Assembly (NCBI GenBank): GCA_018894105.1
Contig: CM032132.1
Location: 27,517,379-27,581,378 of the forward strand
Direction: 5' to 3'
Length of the DNA stretch: 64,000 nucleotides
Source: Jacaranda mimosifolia
Lineage: Eukaryota > Streptophyta > Magnoliopsida > Lamiales > Bignoniaceae
Every line of letters starts with the position of its first letter. The first letter of the stretch is position 1. This document shows positions 55,241-64,000 of the stretch, piece by piece. Under the pieces are notes generated by a model. The model saw nothing but the letters and a program-made list of their open reading frames with translations, was not told where the DNA came from and did no database searches. The position numbers were made by a program, and so were the translations under genes.

Positions 55241-56482
55241 AATATAGAGTATTTTTGTTTTGATATTTTAAGATATGAATGTGAATAAGGTGATATCCTA
55301 CCCATTTATAGACCTATTCCAAACATATTATAAGTCTTGGAATACGAACAAGTTGATAACGAGGTCTTTGATAAGGAATTAAATACTGTGGATAGGACAC
55401 TGACTCAATTCCAAGTCATGTATAAAAGAAATATCATGGATGGGAAAATTGCAGCTACCCAATAATTGAGCAAACATACCCCCAACAACACTTCAATCAA
55501 CCTACCCCACCAATATTATTAATTAATATAAATATTATTTGCACACATATATATACCTATAACAACAAAAACAAAAATAAAATTTGAGGAAATGCAATAT
55601 TTTGATTTCATTTTGACGGATAGCCACTCGTTGTAATGGCTACTTTAGAATTATCCTTTAATTTTATTTTAAACAAATAAATTAACAAATCATAAAGATT
55701 AGGAAAAAAAAAATTCTCGGAAGCAATATATGAATACTAAGGGAATGTTTGGTTATATTTCCTTAAAATAAAATTATTTTGAGGAAATATAACCAAACAT
55801 ACACCAATTTTCCCTCAAAAATATTAAAAAAAGTTTTCCCAAAATACCTTTCATATTCTTCATTATTCCCAAAACTTCCCATTTTTCCAATATATATACA
55901 TATATTATATATATATATATCTATCATATATATTTTATTATTATTTTAACAATAAAAATCACTCAGTTCCACTTTCACCCCAAAAATTCAACAAAAAAGT
56001 ATTGATTTGACTGCTATAGTAAAAAACGTCTAAACATAAACAAACATACCAAAACTCTTCAAAATTAATTTTTAACTATTTTTCAAAACATAAAAAAAAA
56101 TTTATTATATTCCCCAATACAACTTTTACATTCTCTAATATCACTTTCAATATTCATTCTCCCAAAATATATATTAAAATCACACAAAAAATATAATCAA
56201 ACACTGCCTATGTATTTTATATATTTACAGTTCCCGTTTTGTTACCGGTATGACAATTATAAACTTTGTTTTAATCTCTTTCTATGGTGTAAGTACAAAT
56301 TGCAATATTCTAGTAAATAGACGTAAAGTTAGTATAGAGAATTTATGTTGGTCTAAAAGAGATTTGACTAAATATACTAATGCAATAGTATGAAGACGTA
56401 AGTCGTTCAAAATATGATCTCTCTCATAAATTGTGATATTTTGTAAATGTATTTAATTTTTGACCAATTGAGGAGTGGCACA
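55241..56482. other. Host non-coding interval with a MITE
   Basis: No gene. 55330-55430 weakly resembles the duplicated host unit near 44920-45030 (shared TTTGATAAGGAA). The middle holds the inverted-repeat element listed next. Confidence 0.5.
55741..56208. mobile_element. Probable MITE with long hairpin at its left end
   Basis: The left end GGGAATGTTTGGTTATATTT and the inverted right end GGCAGTGTTTGATTATATTT match at 17 of 20 positions. The left end is also duplicated head-to-head: 55745-55771 and 55774-55800 form 27-bp arms with one mismatch. Flanking TAA and TAT are only a weak duplication; the termini recall PIF/Harbinger (Tourist) or hAT MITEs. Confidence 0.6.
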
Positions 56483-56728
56483 TGTAAAATAATATATATT
56501 AAATATTAAATCAAAAATTTTTATTTAAATTTTGGGATATATTAAATTTAATTCCAAAAGATAAGTAGTTAATTTTAATTAATAATTTAGTATTTATTTT
56601 ATATTCAAATCAAGCATTGACACGTGTCAAAGATGGTGTGTCTGCATTTATTGACCAATCAAATCAAAGATATTTGATATTGATATTATCTTTTGATTTT
56701 GATATTATCAAATCAAATATATCTGATA

Positions 56729-56762
56729 TTATCTCTTTGACATTATTTTATCAAAGAGATAA
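56729..56762. repeat. Perfect 12-bp inverted repeat in E5 U3
   Basis: TTATCTCTTTGA, a 10-base AT spacer, then its exact inverse. It ends 47 bp before the TATA box. Confidence 0.85.
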
Positions 56763-56808
56763 CCTTTGAAGGGGTTCAAATTAATTTATAAGTCTTCTAT
56801 CAAACACC

Positions 56809-56818
56809 TATATAAATG
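56809..56818 (+). promoter_or_regulatory. E5 LTR TATA box
   Basis: TATATAAATG in a GC-poor promoter-like setting; CAACACAA about 30 bp downstream is a plausible start region. Confidence 0.65.
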
Positions 56819-56903
56819 GGTGATTCCAGCTCATTTGACACACAACACAAATTCCAGCAGACGAGAGAAACTTTGAAGGAGTCCAGCAATTCTCTCGAGC
56901 AAA

Positions 56904-57221
56904 TTCAAGGAGATCCACGACGTTAAAGTGTTCTTCGGGAAAGTCATATATTTTTAGCATTTAATACGAGATTAATGTGCGAAGCGATCGAATTAGCATT
57001 ATTTTATTCAAGGAAATCCACAATGTTCAAGGCGTTCTTCACGGAATTCATATATTTTTGGCATTTGATTCAAGATTAAGGTGCGAAGCCCTCGAATTGG
57101 CATTATTTTTATTCAAGGAAATCCACGACATTCAAGGTGTTCTTTGAGGAATTCATGTATTTCTAGTGTTTGATTCGAGATTAAGGTGCGAAACCCTTGA
57201 ATTGGCGTTATTTTACCCAAA
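56904..57221 (+). repeat. ~105-bp tandem repeats in the E5 LTR
   Basis: Units at 56904, 57008 and 57113 run from TCAAGGARATCCAC through GTTCTT and TTCATRTATTT to GAATTRGCRTTATTTT. A diverged partial unit follows at about 57225. They lie downstream of the TATA box, so they would be in the leader RNA. Confidence 0.85.
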
Positions 57222-57430
57222 TCAAATTTAAAGGAGATACACAGGGTTTGAGGTGTTTTTTGCGAAGCTCATTAAATTCAAGATTATATTTGAAAAGGAA
57301 GAATCGGAGGATTAGATTAGAGATAGAATCTAATGTTGATTATTTGATAAGTTTCAATTTTAATTTTATTTGTACAATTTTTCTTGTTTTGTAATTTTAA
57401 TTTTTGCAGATAAGAAATTTGTTGTTACAA

Positions 57431-57449
57431 ATTTTGGCACGCCCAGTGG
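57431..57449 (+). promoter_or_regulatory. E5 primer-binding site (tRNA not identified)
   Basis: ATTTTGGCACGCCCAGTGG follows the LTR end directly. It is not the initiator-Met type used by the other elements. Confidence 0.55.
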
Positions 57450-57496
57450 AACTATCTCTACTCTCATCTCTTTTCTTCATCAAAGATTGAATTATC

Positions 57497-59337
57497 ATGG
57501 CCACCAACAAGACTGTTGCATTGAAGATGACTACCTCAAATTGCATAAATGCTAGAGCAAAAAGTGTTGGCGTCAGCATAAGGAGTATGTCCAAAAAGTC
57601 GCAATCATTTTCGGAGGTAAATCATTCACTTGAAGTTGTGGAAAAGGCATTGCTGCTTGCTATTGATACTAATGAAAGTGGTAGAGACTCAAAGGAAGAA
57701 TCAACAGCACCCACTCCTCGCTCAACCTCAAGTTCCTCAAGCATAGCGCCAGTGATGGTGACAAGTGCTACAACTTTGGAGGAATAAATTGCTAATTTGA
57801 CGAAGATTATTAAAGGGCTAGCAAAGCATGTCTAAGAGCAAGATTCTCAAATCTCCAAGTTGATGAACAAGGTGGATAATGTTGAGACTAGTTACGTGAT
57901 TGATAAACAAATAGAGGCTCAGGATGAAGTCAAAACATCCACAAAGAGGCAGCCAGTTGAAAATGAAAAGCCTAAAATAAAGGAGTTGCAAGTTTCCGCC
58001 GATAGACTAATTCCTGTTGACCAGCTGAGGGAGTTTCTCATGGGAACTATTAAACACAAATTTGAAGGAAGCTCTAAGTCATTTATGACTTATTCCAAGC
58101 CGTATACTCAAAGGATTGACAACTTAAAGATGCTGACTGGTTATCGGCCACCAAAGTTCCAGCAACTTGATGGTAAAGGCAATCCAAAGCAGCATGTGGA
58201 TCATTTGATTGAAACTTGTAACAATGCTAGGACATATGAGATCACCTAGTTAAGCAGTCTATTCGATCCTTGAAGGGCAATGCTTTTGATTGGTATACTG
58301 ACATAAAAACAGACTAAATTGATAGTTAAGGACAATTGGAGCAAGAATTTCTCAATCGTTTCTATAGTACCCGAAGGACAGTTAGTATGATTGAACTCAC
58401 CAACTCCCAACAGTGGAAAGAAGAGCCAGTCATTGATTACATTAATCGTTAGATAAAGTTAAGCCTTAATTGCAAAGACAGATTGTCTTAGGCTTCAGCC
58501 ATCGAGATGTGCATTCAAGGGATGCATTGGGGACTTTGATATATTCTGCAAGGAATTCAACCCAAAACATTTGAAGAATTGACTACTTGAGCCCATGATA
58601 TAGAGTTAAGCATGTTTGCTAGCAGAGTAGACGGACCACAAATTCAAGAGCCTTGTAAATTTAAAGAAAACCAAGAATTCAAGAAATGGAGCAAACCTCT
58701 TGCTAAGGTGCAGAGTAAAGAAGTTATGGCGATGAATGCAACACCCATCAAGTTTCGTACAATGGCAAAAAGTACAAAGGATGAAAGGAAGGATGTCTCC
58801 CAAGAAAGAGGATAAAGAAAACTAACTTTAAATGAGATGCAGGTTAAGACATACCCATTCCTCGATTCTAATGTCTCTGGAATATTTGATGATTTGCTAA
58901 ATGCAAATCTCATTGAATTACCTAAAATGAAGCGACCTGAAGAAGCTAGAAAAATTGATGACCCAAAGTATTGCAAGTACCATTGGTTGGTGGGTCACCC
59001 AATCCATGACTGCTTTGTATTCAAAGATAAAGTGATGCAATTGGCCCGACAAGGGAAAATCTCACTCGAGGAGGATAATGCTGCCTCAAATCATACTACT
59101 ATCAAGATTGAAAAGGATGTACTTGGTGATCACGACAATAACATTGTGTGCTACATGATAAGTGAAGAAAAGATTTCCTCTAGTGAAGCATGTTTATCTA
59201 ATAAAGAAAAGCATGATGTAACTGAGGAGTGTATGTCAGCAATAACTTTCACTGATGAAGATTTGTTGCTTGGATCCAAATCCCACAATAAGCCACTATT
59301 TGTAACTGGCTATGCTCGTGAGCAGAAAAATAAATAG
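57497..59337 (+). pseudogene. E5 gag, decayed
   Basis: From the ATG at 57497 (MATNKTVALKMTTSN), a Ser/Thr-rich N-terminus is followed, after stops, by a capsid-like region: SFMTYSKPYTQRIDNLKM, TGYRPPKFQQLDGKGNPKQ and HVDHLIETCNNA. More broken frames lead to 58837-59337, with DPKYCKYHWLVGHPIHDC, a complete CX2HX4HX4C knuckle, and FKDKVMQLARQGKISLEED. It ends at the TAG at 59335-59337, where protease begins in another frame. Confidence 0.82.
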
Positions 59338-60077
59338 AATTTTGATTGATGGAGGCTCTGCAATCAATATTTTGCCATTGCGGGTGATGAAAGATTTAGA
59401 AATCTTTACAGATAAATTGACAAACAGTTGCTTAATGATCCAAGGGTTCAATCAAGGGGGCAAAGGGCTCTTGGAATAATAAGGGTAAAGTTATTGATGG
59501 ACAATATGTTGTTAATGGCATTATTTCATGTCATAGATGCCAAGACATCATACAATATGCTTTTAGGCCAACCTTGGTTACATGAAAATGGTGTAGTTCC
59601 TCTACTTGGCACCAATGCTTCAAGTATTGTCGAGAAGGGGTGGTAAATACAATGCTTGGAGATAGCAAACCTTTCACTGAAGCTAAATCACACTTAGCAT
59701 ATGCCAAATACTATACCAAAAGTATGAAAACTATCGAGGCCAAAGAACAAGAGGAATCTAAGCAACAATATGATCTTAATGGAGAAAACAATGTTAAAGA
59801 CTTGACTTCAGCATGCAGCGGTAAAGATCACATAAAGAGAGAGTCACCTATTGTAGGATCTGAGTCATTGATAGAATTGACATTTCCTCTAACCAAGCTT
59901 GATGTGAAAAAGTCATCCCCTCAACCGCTGAAAGGATTTGTTCACGCAACTCAAGGAGTCGAGAAGGAATATGGAGAATCTCTGCATCTTCAAAATAAGA
60001 GTTGCTTTGATCCAAAAGCTTATAAACTTCTTGTCAAAGCCAGATATAATCCACAAGAATGTTCCATTTTGGGATAA
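59338..60077 (+). pseudogene. E5 protease and downstream linker
   Basis: The active site is RILIDGGSAINILPLRVM near 59336-59390. It continues with LTNSCLMIQGFNQGG; after a frame change come HVIDAKTSYNMLLGQPWLHE (59428-59646 frame) and MLGDSKPFTEAKSHLAYAKY. The linker ends with SCFDPKAYKLLVKARYNPQE. At least three frame changes. Confidence 0.82.
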
Positions 60078-60674
60078 CTCTCTCCTGAGGCTTCTAGAAA
60101 GCAAACGTATTGACTTAATACTACCCAAAAGATGTTGAAGGAAAAAATTCATGGTGTTCAAAGTTCTCGAACGAGACTTGAATTTGTCCTTCAGAATCCT
60201 ATTCGTATTGATATTAGGAGATCTAGCAGTAATCATATAGTTGGAGAGGAATTTTCCTCAAAAAATGATACTTTTGATGAAAATGGGAAGAAAGTCTCGT
60301 GAATCTCAGTTTTTTATAGACTTGGAAAGTGGCGGCATAAAAGAACCCATAATCGGAGATTGAATTCATCCAAAATGCCAAAGTATTTGAAGTGGGTTAG
60401 CAAGCTAAAAAAGCTAAGGAGTTCAATTCCTTCACACATAAAGCTGTACTCCATTTTGAATATATCATGTGGTAGAACCTTGAGGGTTAAACTGCAAACC
60501 ATTATCTTTACACAAACTTAAATGGATGAAGAAGACAATAGAGAAAGTGTGGCCTCATCATATCATATTATTGATAATACTAGTCGGCCAACTCATTAAA
60601 ATGCTATAGATCGTCTTTTCAAGTAAATCTCCAGGCTTGTCTGCAATGATTACATAAGTGAGAAAGATGGCGTC
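60078..60674 (+). pseudogene. E5 protease-RT linker, heavily decayed
   Basis: Fragments such as NTTQKMLKEKIHGVQSS and IRIDIRRSSSN continue the linker with stops. No catalytic domain is expected here. Confidence 0.6.
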
Positions 60675-61800
60675 ATGAAGACGGTCCATAGAAGCAGAAA
60701 AGATGGACAAACAAGGGCATGCGTGGAATTCAAGAAGATTGAGCCTGTGGAAGAAGATATTGCGCCAGCATACCATATTAATTTGAGTGAAGAATTGTTG
60801 ATTAAAGAAGAAGACGCTGAAACTGCTCCACCTGAGTTTAAAGAAGGTATTAAAGCCATTGTAGATGAATTAAAAAAGATTAATTTGGGCAATGCCTATA
60901 ATCCTCGGCCTATCTATATTAGTGTTTTGTTGACTGATGAGGAAGAAAAAGTATATGTTGAGTTGTTATGTGAACTTAAAGATGTATTTGCATGGTCGTA
61001 CAAAGAAATGTCTGGATTAGATCCAAAGGTGGCAGTCCATCATTTATCAGTAAAGAAAGGAACTCGTCCAGTCAAACAAGCTCAACATCGATTTCGCGTT
61101 GAATTGGTGCCTTTGATTAAAGTTGAAGTAAATAAGCTTATCGAGGTTGGGTTTATTTGAGAAGTTAAGTATCCAACTTAGATCTCCAGTATTATCCCAG
61201 TAAGAAAAAAAAATGGCCAGATTCGAGTTTGTGTTGACTTTAGGGACTTGAATGGTGCATGTCCTAAGGATGATTTTCCATTGCCCATTGCAAAACTCAT
61301 GATTGGTGCTACCACAGGGCATGAAGCACTATTATTTATGGATGGATCATCTAGGTATAATCAAATACGTATGTCACGAAAAGATGAGAAGTTGACAGCA
61401 TTTCGTACCTCCAAAGGAATATATTGTTATAAAGTTATGCCATTTGGATTGAAAAATGCTTGTGACCCTATCAAAGAACTATGCAGAAGATCTTAGATGA
61501 TATGTTCCACAAGAACATTGAATGTTATGTTGATGACGTGGTTGTTAAATCCAAAATGCGAGAAGATCATCTCCAAGATTTGAGACAAATTTTTGAGTGC
61601 CTGAGAAAATATCAACTCAAAATGAACCCATTAAAGTGTGCATTTGGTGTTACATCGGGGAAGTTTCTAGGATTCATTGTTCGTCATCGAGGTATAGAAA
61701 TCGAGCAATCAAAGATTGATGCAATTTTGAAAATGCCAAAACCTCAAGACATCCATGAACTTAAAAGTTTGTAAGGAAAATTAGCTTATCTTCGGAGATT
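60675..61800 (+). pseudogene. E5 reverse transcriptase
   Basis: One frame (60675-61496) has DVFAWSYKEMSGLDPKVAVH, a stop at 61158 (normally Arg in FIREV), then NGQIRVCVDFRDLNGACPKD, MDGSSRYNQIRMS and KVMPFGLKNA. A frame change near 61465 leads to QKILDDMFHKNIECYVDDVV, with the catalytic YVDD intact at 61526-61537, and KMNPLKCAFGVTSGKFLGFI. Stops occur at 61772 and near 61814. Confidence 0.9.
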
Positions 61801-61840
61801 CATATCAAATTGAGCTAGTAGATGTCAACCATTCAGCCAT

Positions 61841-62330
61841 TTGATGAAGAAAGACATTCTATTTGAATGGGATGAAGCTTGTAGCAATGCTTATAAGAGT
61901 ATAAAAGTTTATATGATGCGGCCTCTTGTGTTGGTCACGCCAGTACCTGGACGTCCACTAATTCTTTATATTGCTACTCAAGAACGTTCTGTTGAAGCTT
62001 TATTTTCACAAGAGAATGATGAAGGAAAGGAAAATGCCTTGTACTACTTGAACAGGACGATGATGCCAAATGAGTTGAAATACTTGCCAATTGAGAAAAT
62101 ATGTTTGGCTCTAACTTTTGCAATTCAAAAGTTGAAACATTATTTTCTAGCTCATACTGTCTGTCTCGTCTCAAAGGCAAATCAATTAAAATATATCATG
62201 TTAAAACCCATCCTATCTGACAGACTCGCAAGATGGTACCTTCAGTTGCAACAATTTGAGATTGTTTATATTCCGCAGAAGGCAATAAAAGGATAAGTTT
62301 TGGCTGACTTCTTGGCTAATCACCCTATCC
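61841..62330 (+). pseudogene. E5 RNase H
   Basis: In frame with the YVDD segment: FEWDEACSNAYKSIKVYM, LILYIATQERSVEALF, ALYYLNRTMMPNELKYLPIE and LSDRLARWYLQLQQFEIVYI, then a stop before VLADFLANHPIP. The usual first RNase H Asp appears replaced (YIATQ), as in many Tat elements with a second RNase H. Confidence 0.85.
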
Positions 62331-62374
62331 CTACTGAATGAGAATTATCTAATGATCTACTTGATGAAGATATC

Positions 62375-62790
62375 TTGATAGTTGAAATTACACCTCCTTG
62401 GAAGATGTACTTTGATGGAGCATCCCATAGAGAAGGAGCTGGCTCTAGAGTTGTATTCATCACTTCTGAAGATGAAGTATTACCATATTCCTTCACTTTA
62501 ACTGAAAATTGTTCCAACAACGTTGCTGAATATCAAGCTCTTATTCTTGGGTTGGAGATGGCAGTAGACATAAAATAATTGCATCTTAAAGTCTATGAAG
62601 ATTCTAAGTTAGTGGTGAACCAGTTGCTTGGATCAATATGAAGTCAAGAAGCCTAAGTTGCTCCCATACTTTAATTATGCAAAAAGACTTATTGGATAGC
62701 TTGGGGATGTAGAAATCGAACATGTGCCAAGGAAGAAAAATAAGCAAGCTGATGCGTTAGCTAAATTGGCTTCTTCACTTGCCATACCTA
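62375..62790 (+). pseudogene. E5 second RNase H (aRNH-type)
   Basis: ITPPWKMYFDGASHREGAGS carries the first Asp and NNVAEYQALILGLEMAVD the Glu. After a stop at 62576 follow LHLKVYEDSKLVVNQLLGS and, in another frame, DVEIEHVPRKKNKQADALAK. Confidence 0.88.
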
Positions 62791-63059
62791 AAAATGAAGT
62801 GCGTATTCCAATATGAAGAAGTTAGGTTGTGCCGCCAATTTTTGAGGATGAGGATTATGAAGAAGATGAAAGTTATGTCGTTCAAGTGTTTGAGATAGAA
62901 AAGGAAGATTGGCGCAACCAACTGTGGATTATTTGGAGCACGATACCTGATGATCCACTCCAAAGAGTTCATATCTGACGTCGCGTGGCACGCTTCATCT
63001 ATTATAAAGGTGTGCTTTATAGGCGGTCATTTGATGGAGTCTTCTTGCGATGTTTAGGT

Positions 63060-64000
63060 GATGATGAAGCTATCCAAGACATGGAAGAAACTCATTCTAG
63101 AGTTTGTGGCACTCACCAGTCGGGTCTAAAATTATATATTTTTGAATAAAAAGAATAGGCCACTACTGGCTAACAATGGTAAAAGATTGCATGGATTATG
63201 CTCAAAGATGTCAAGCTTGCCAATTTCACGCAAATTTCATTCACCAACCACCCGAGCCATTACATCAAACTATCACTTCATGGCCATTTAATGCATGGGG
63301 ATTAGATGTGGTTGGGCCCATGACAATGTCTTCTGCTGGGTGCTTGTATATATTGGCTGCAACAGACTATTTCTCTAAGTGGGCTGAAGCAATACCTCTC
63401 AAAGAAGTAAAGAAGAAAAATATTGTTGACTTTATCCGCATCAACATTATATATCACTATGGGGTTCCTCGATACATAATAACTAATAATAGAAATCCCT
63501 TTAGTAATAGTTTGATAGATAAACTTTGTCAGAAATTCAATTTTAAGCAGAGAAAATCTTCCATGTACTATGCCGCGGCTAATGGTCTTGCTGAGGTATT
63601 CAATAAAACTCTATGCAATTTGCTGAAGAAAGTAGTCTCAAAGTCGAAGAAGGATTGGCACAAAAGGATCGGAGAAGCTTTATAGGCATATCAAACTACT
63701 CATAGAATACCTACTCAAGCAACTCTGTATTCATTAATTTATGGTGTTGAAGTTGTTTTACCTCTTGAGCAGCAAATTCCATCTGTTAAAGATAGCCGTA
63801 CAAGAAGGATTGACTGAGGAAGAAAATGCATGCTTACGTCTTGAAGAATTGGAGTCCTTTGATGAGAAAAGGTTGGAAGCACAACAAAGACTTGAATGTT
63901 ATCAAGCTAGGCTCTCCAAGGCATTTAACAAGAAGGTGCAATCACGATCTTTTCAAGTTAGAGATTTGGTGCTCGCTGTGAGAAGGCCCATCATCATGAA
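63060..64000 (+). pseudogene. E5 integrase, cut by the window end
   Basis: The zinc-finger half reads HSRVCGTHQSG and then CQACQFHANFIHQPP (C12, C15 from 63176). The core has FNAWGLDVVGPM (Asp44), YIITNNRNPFSNSLIDKL, where the second catalytic Asp is Asn104, and AANGLAEVFNKTLCNLLKK (Glu140). A stop at 63683 falls where Trp is usual, and a frame change follows near 63790. QSRSFQVRDLVLAVRRPI at the end belongs to the C-terminal domain. Confidence 0.88.

Larger units (their letters stand above)
56483..57429 (+). repeat. E5 5' LTR (~947 bp, start inferred)
   Basis: The end is taken as GTTGTTACA at 57429, directly before the PBS-like site. The start TGTAAAATAATA at 56483 is chosen because TGTAA...TTACA gives the usual inverted termini. 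With no second LTR in the window the start is unproven. Confidence 0.5.
56483..64000 (+). mobile_element. E5: Tat-lineage Ty3/gypsy retrotransposon, continues beyond the window
   Basis: 5' LTR, PBS-like site, gag, protease, RT, RNase H, second RNase H and most of integrase appear in gypsy order with frequent stops and frame changes. The DGGS protease, YVDD RT and second RNase H with NNVAEYQALILGLEM are Tat-like. The 3' LTR and right TSD are outside. It differs from E4 in LTR, PBS and protein sequence. Confidence 0.85.

Overview
This window looks like higher-plant nuclear heterochromatin, probably from a eudicot, although the species cannot be read from it. The DNA is AT-rich and full of microsatellites. 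Nearly every recognisable protein belongs to a plant transposable element. I see no host gene, rRNA, tRNA gene, CRISPR array or bacterial-type operon. The content is a pile of transposons, several of which can be delimited exactly from paired LTRs, target-site duplications (TSDs), primer-binding sites (PBS) and polypurine tracts (PPT).

Layout. 1-3110: non-coding DNA with a decayed Mutator-like (MULE) transposase fragment on the minus strand. 3116-13813: element E1, a minus-strand Ty3/gypsy chromovirus-like element (Tekay/Del type) with ~3.1-kb LTRs and TSD CAAAA. Its gag-protease-RT-RNase H frame is readable but nonsense-ridden, and it has no integrase. 14983-39012: element E3, a second minus-strand chromovirus with a perfect TSD GGAAG. 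E3 has been invaded twice: an 8973-bp non-autonomous CACTA transposon (17647-26619, TSD GAT) sits in one LTR, and a third gypsy element, E2 (28418-36546), sits in its pol gene. 39295-44160: a plus-strand Ty1/copia element of Tnt1/Tork type with 412-bp LTRs, TSD GTAAC and only three LTR differences, so it is the youngest insertion. 46020-55235: element E4, a plus-strand Tat-lineage gypsy element (TSD GGTAG) with a second RNase H, a hairpin-forming 63-bp minisatellite and an antisense gene. About 56483 to the window end: element E5, another plus-strand Tat-lineage element whose 3' part lies outside. Between them lie short host segments, one of them tandemly duplicated, and a MITE.

How the parts work together. 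In an active LTR element the LTR drives transcription, tRNA binds the PBS, Gag packages RNA, and Pol (protease, RT, RNase H, integrase) copies and inserts it. None of the five gypsy elements here could do this unaided. They carry nonsense codons, frameshifts, lost integrase (E1, E2, E3), altered RT catalytic residues (E1, E3, E4) or an altered integrase catalytic residue (E5). The copia element comes nearest to intact: its RT-RNase H frame and its integrase catalytic residues are present, but gag has several stops and a stop plus a frame change separates integrase from RT.

Most interesting points: an uncharacterised coiled-coil plus acidic reading frame between PBS and gag in both E1 and E3; conserved sequence blocks and a recurring CCCTCACAGGG word shared by otherwise different LTR families; the array of small hairpins in E4; and the antisense, apparently intron-containing gene of E4.
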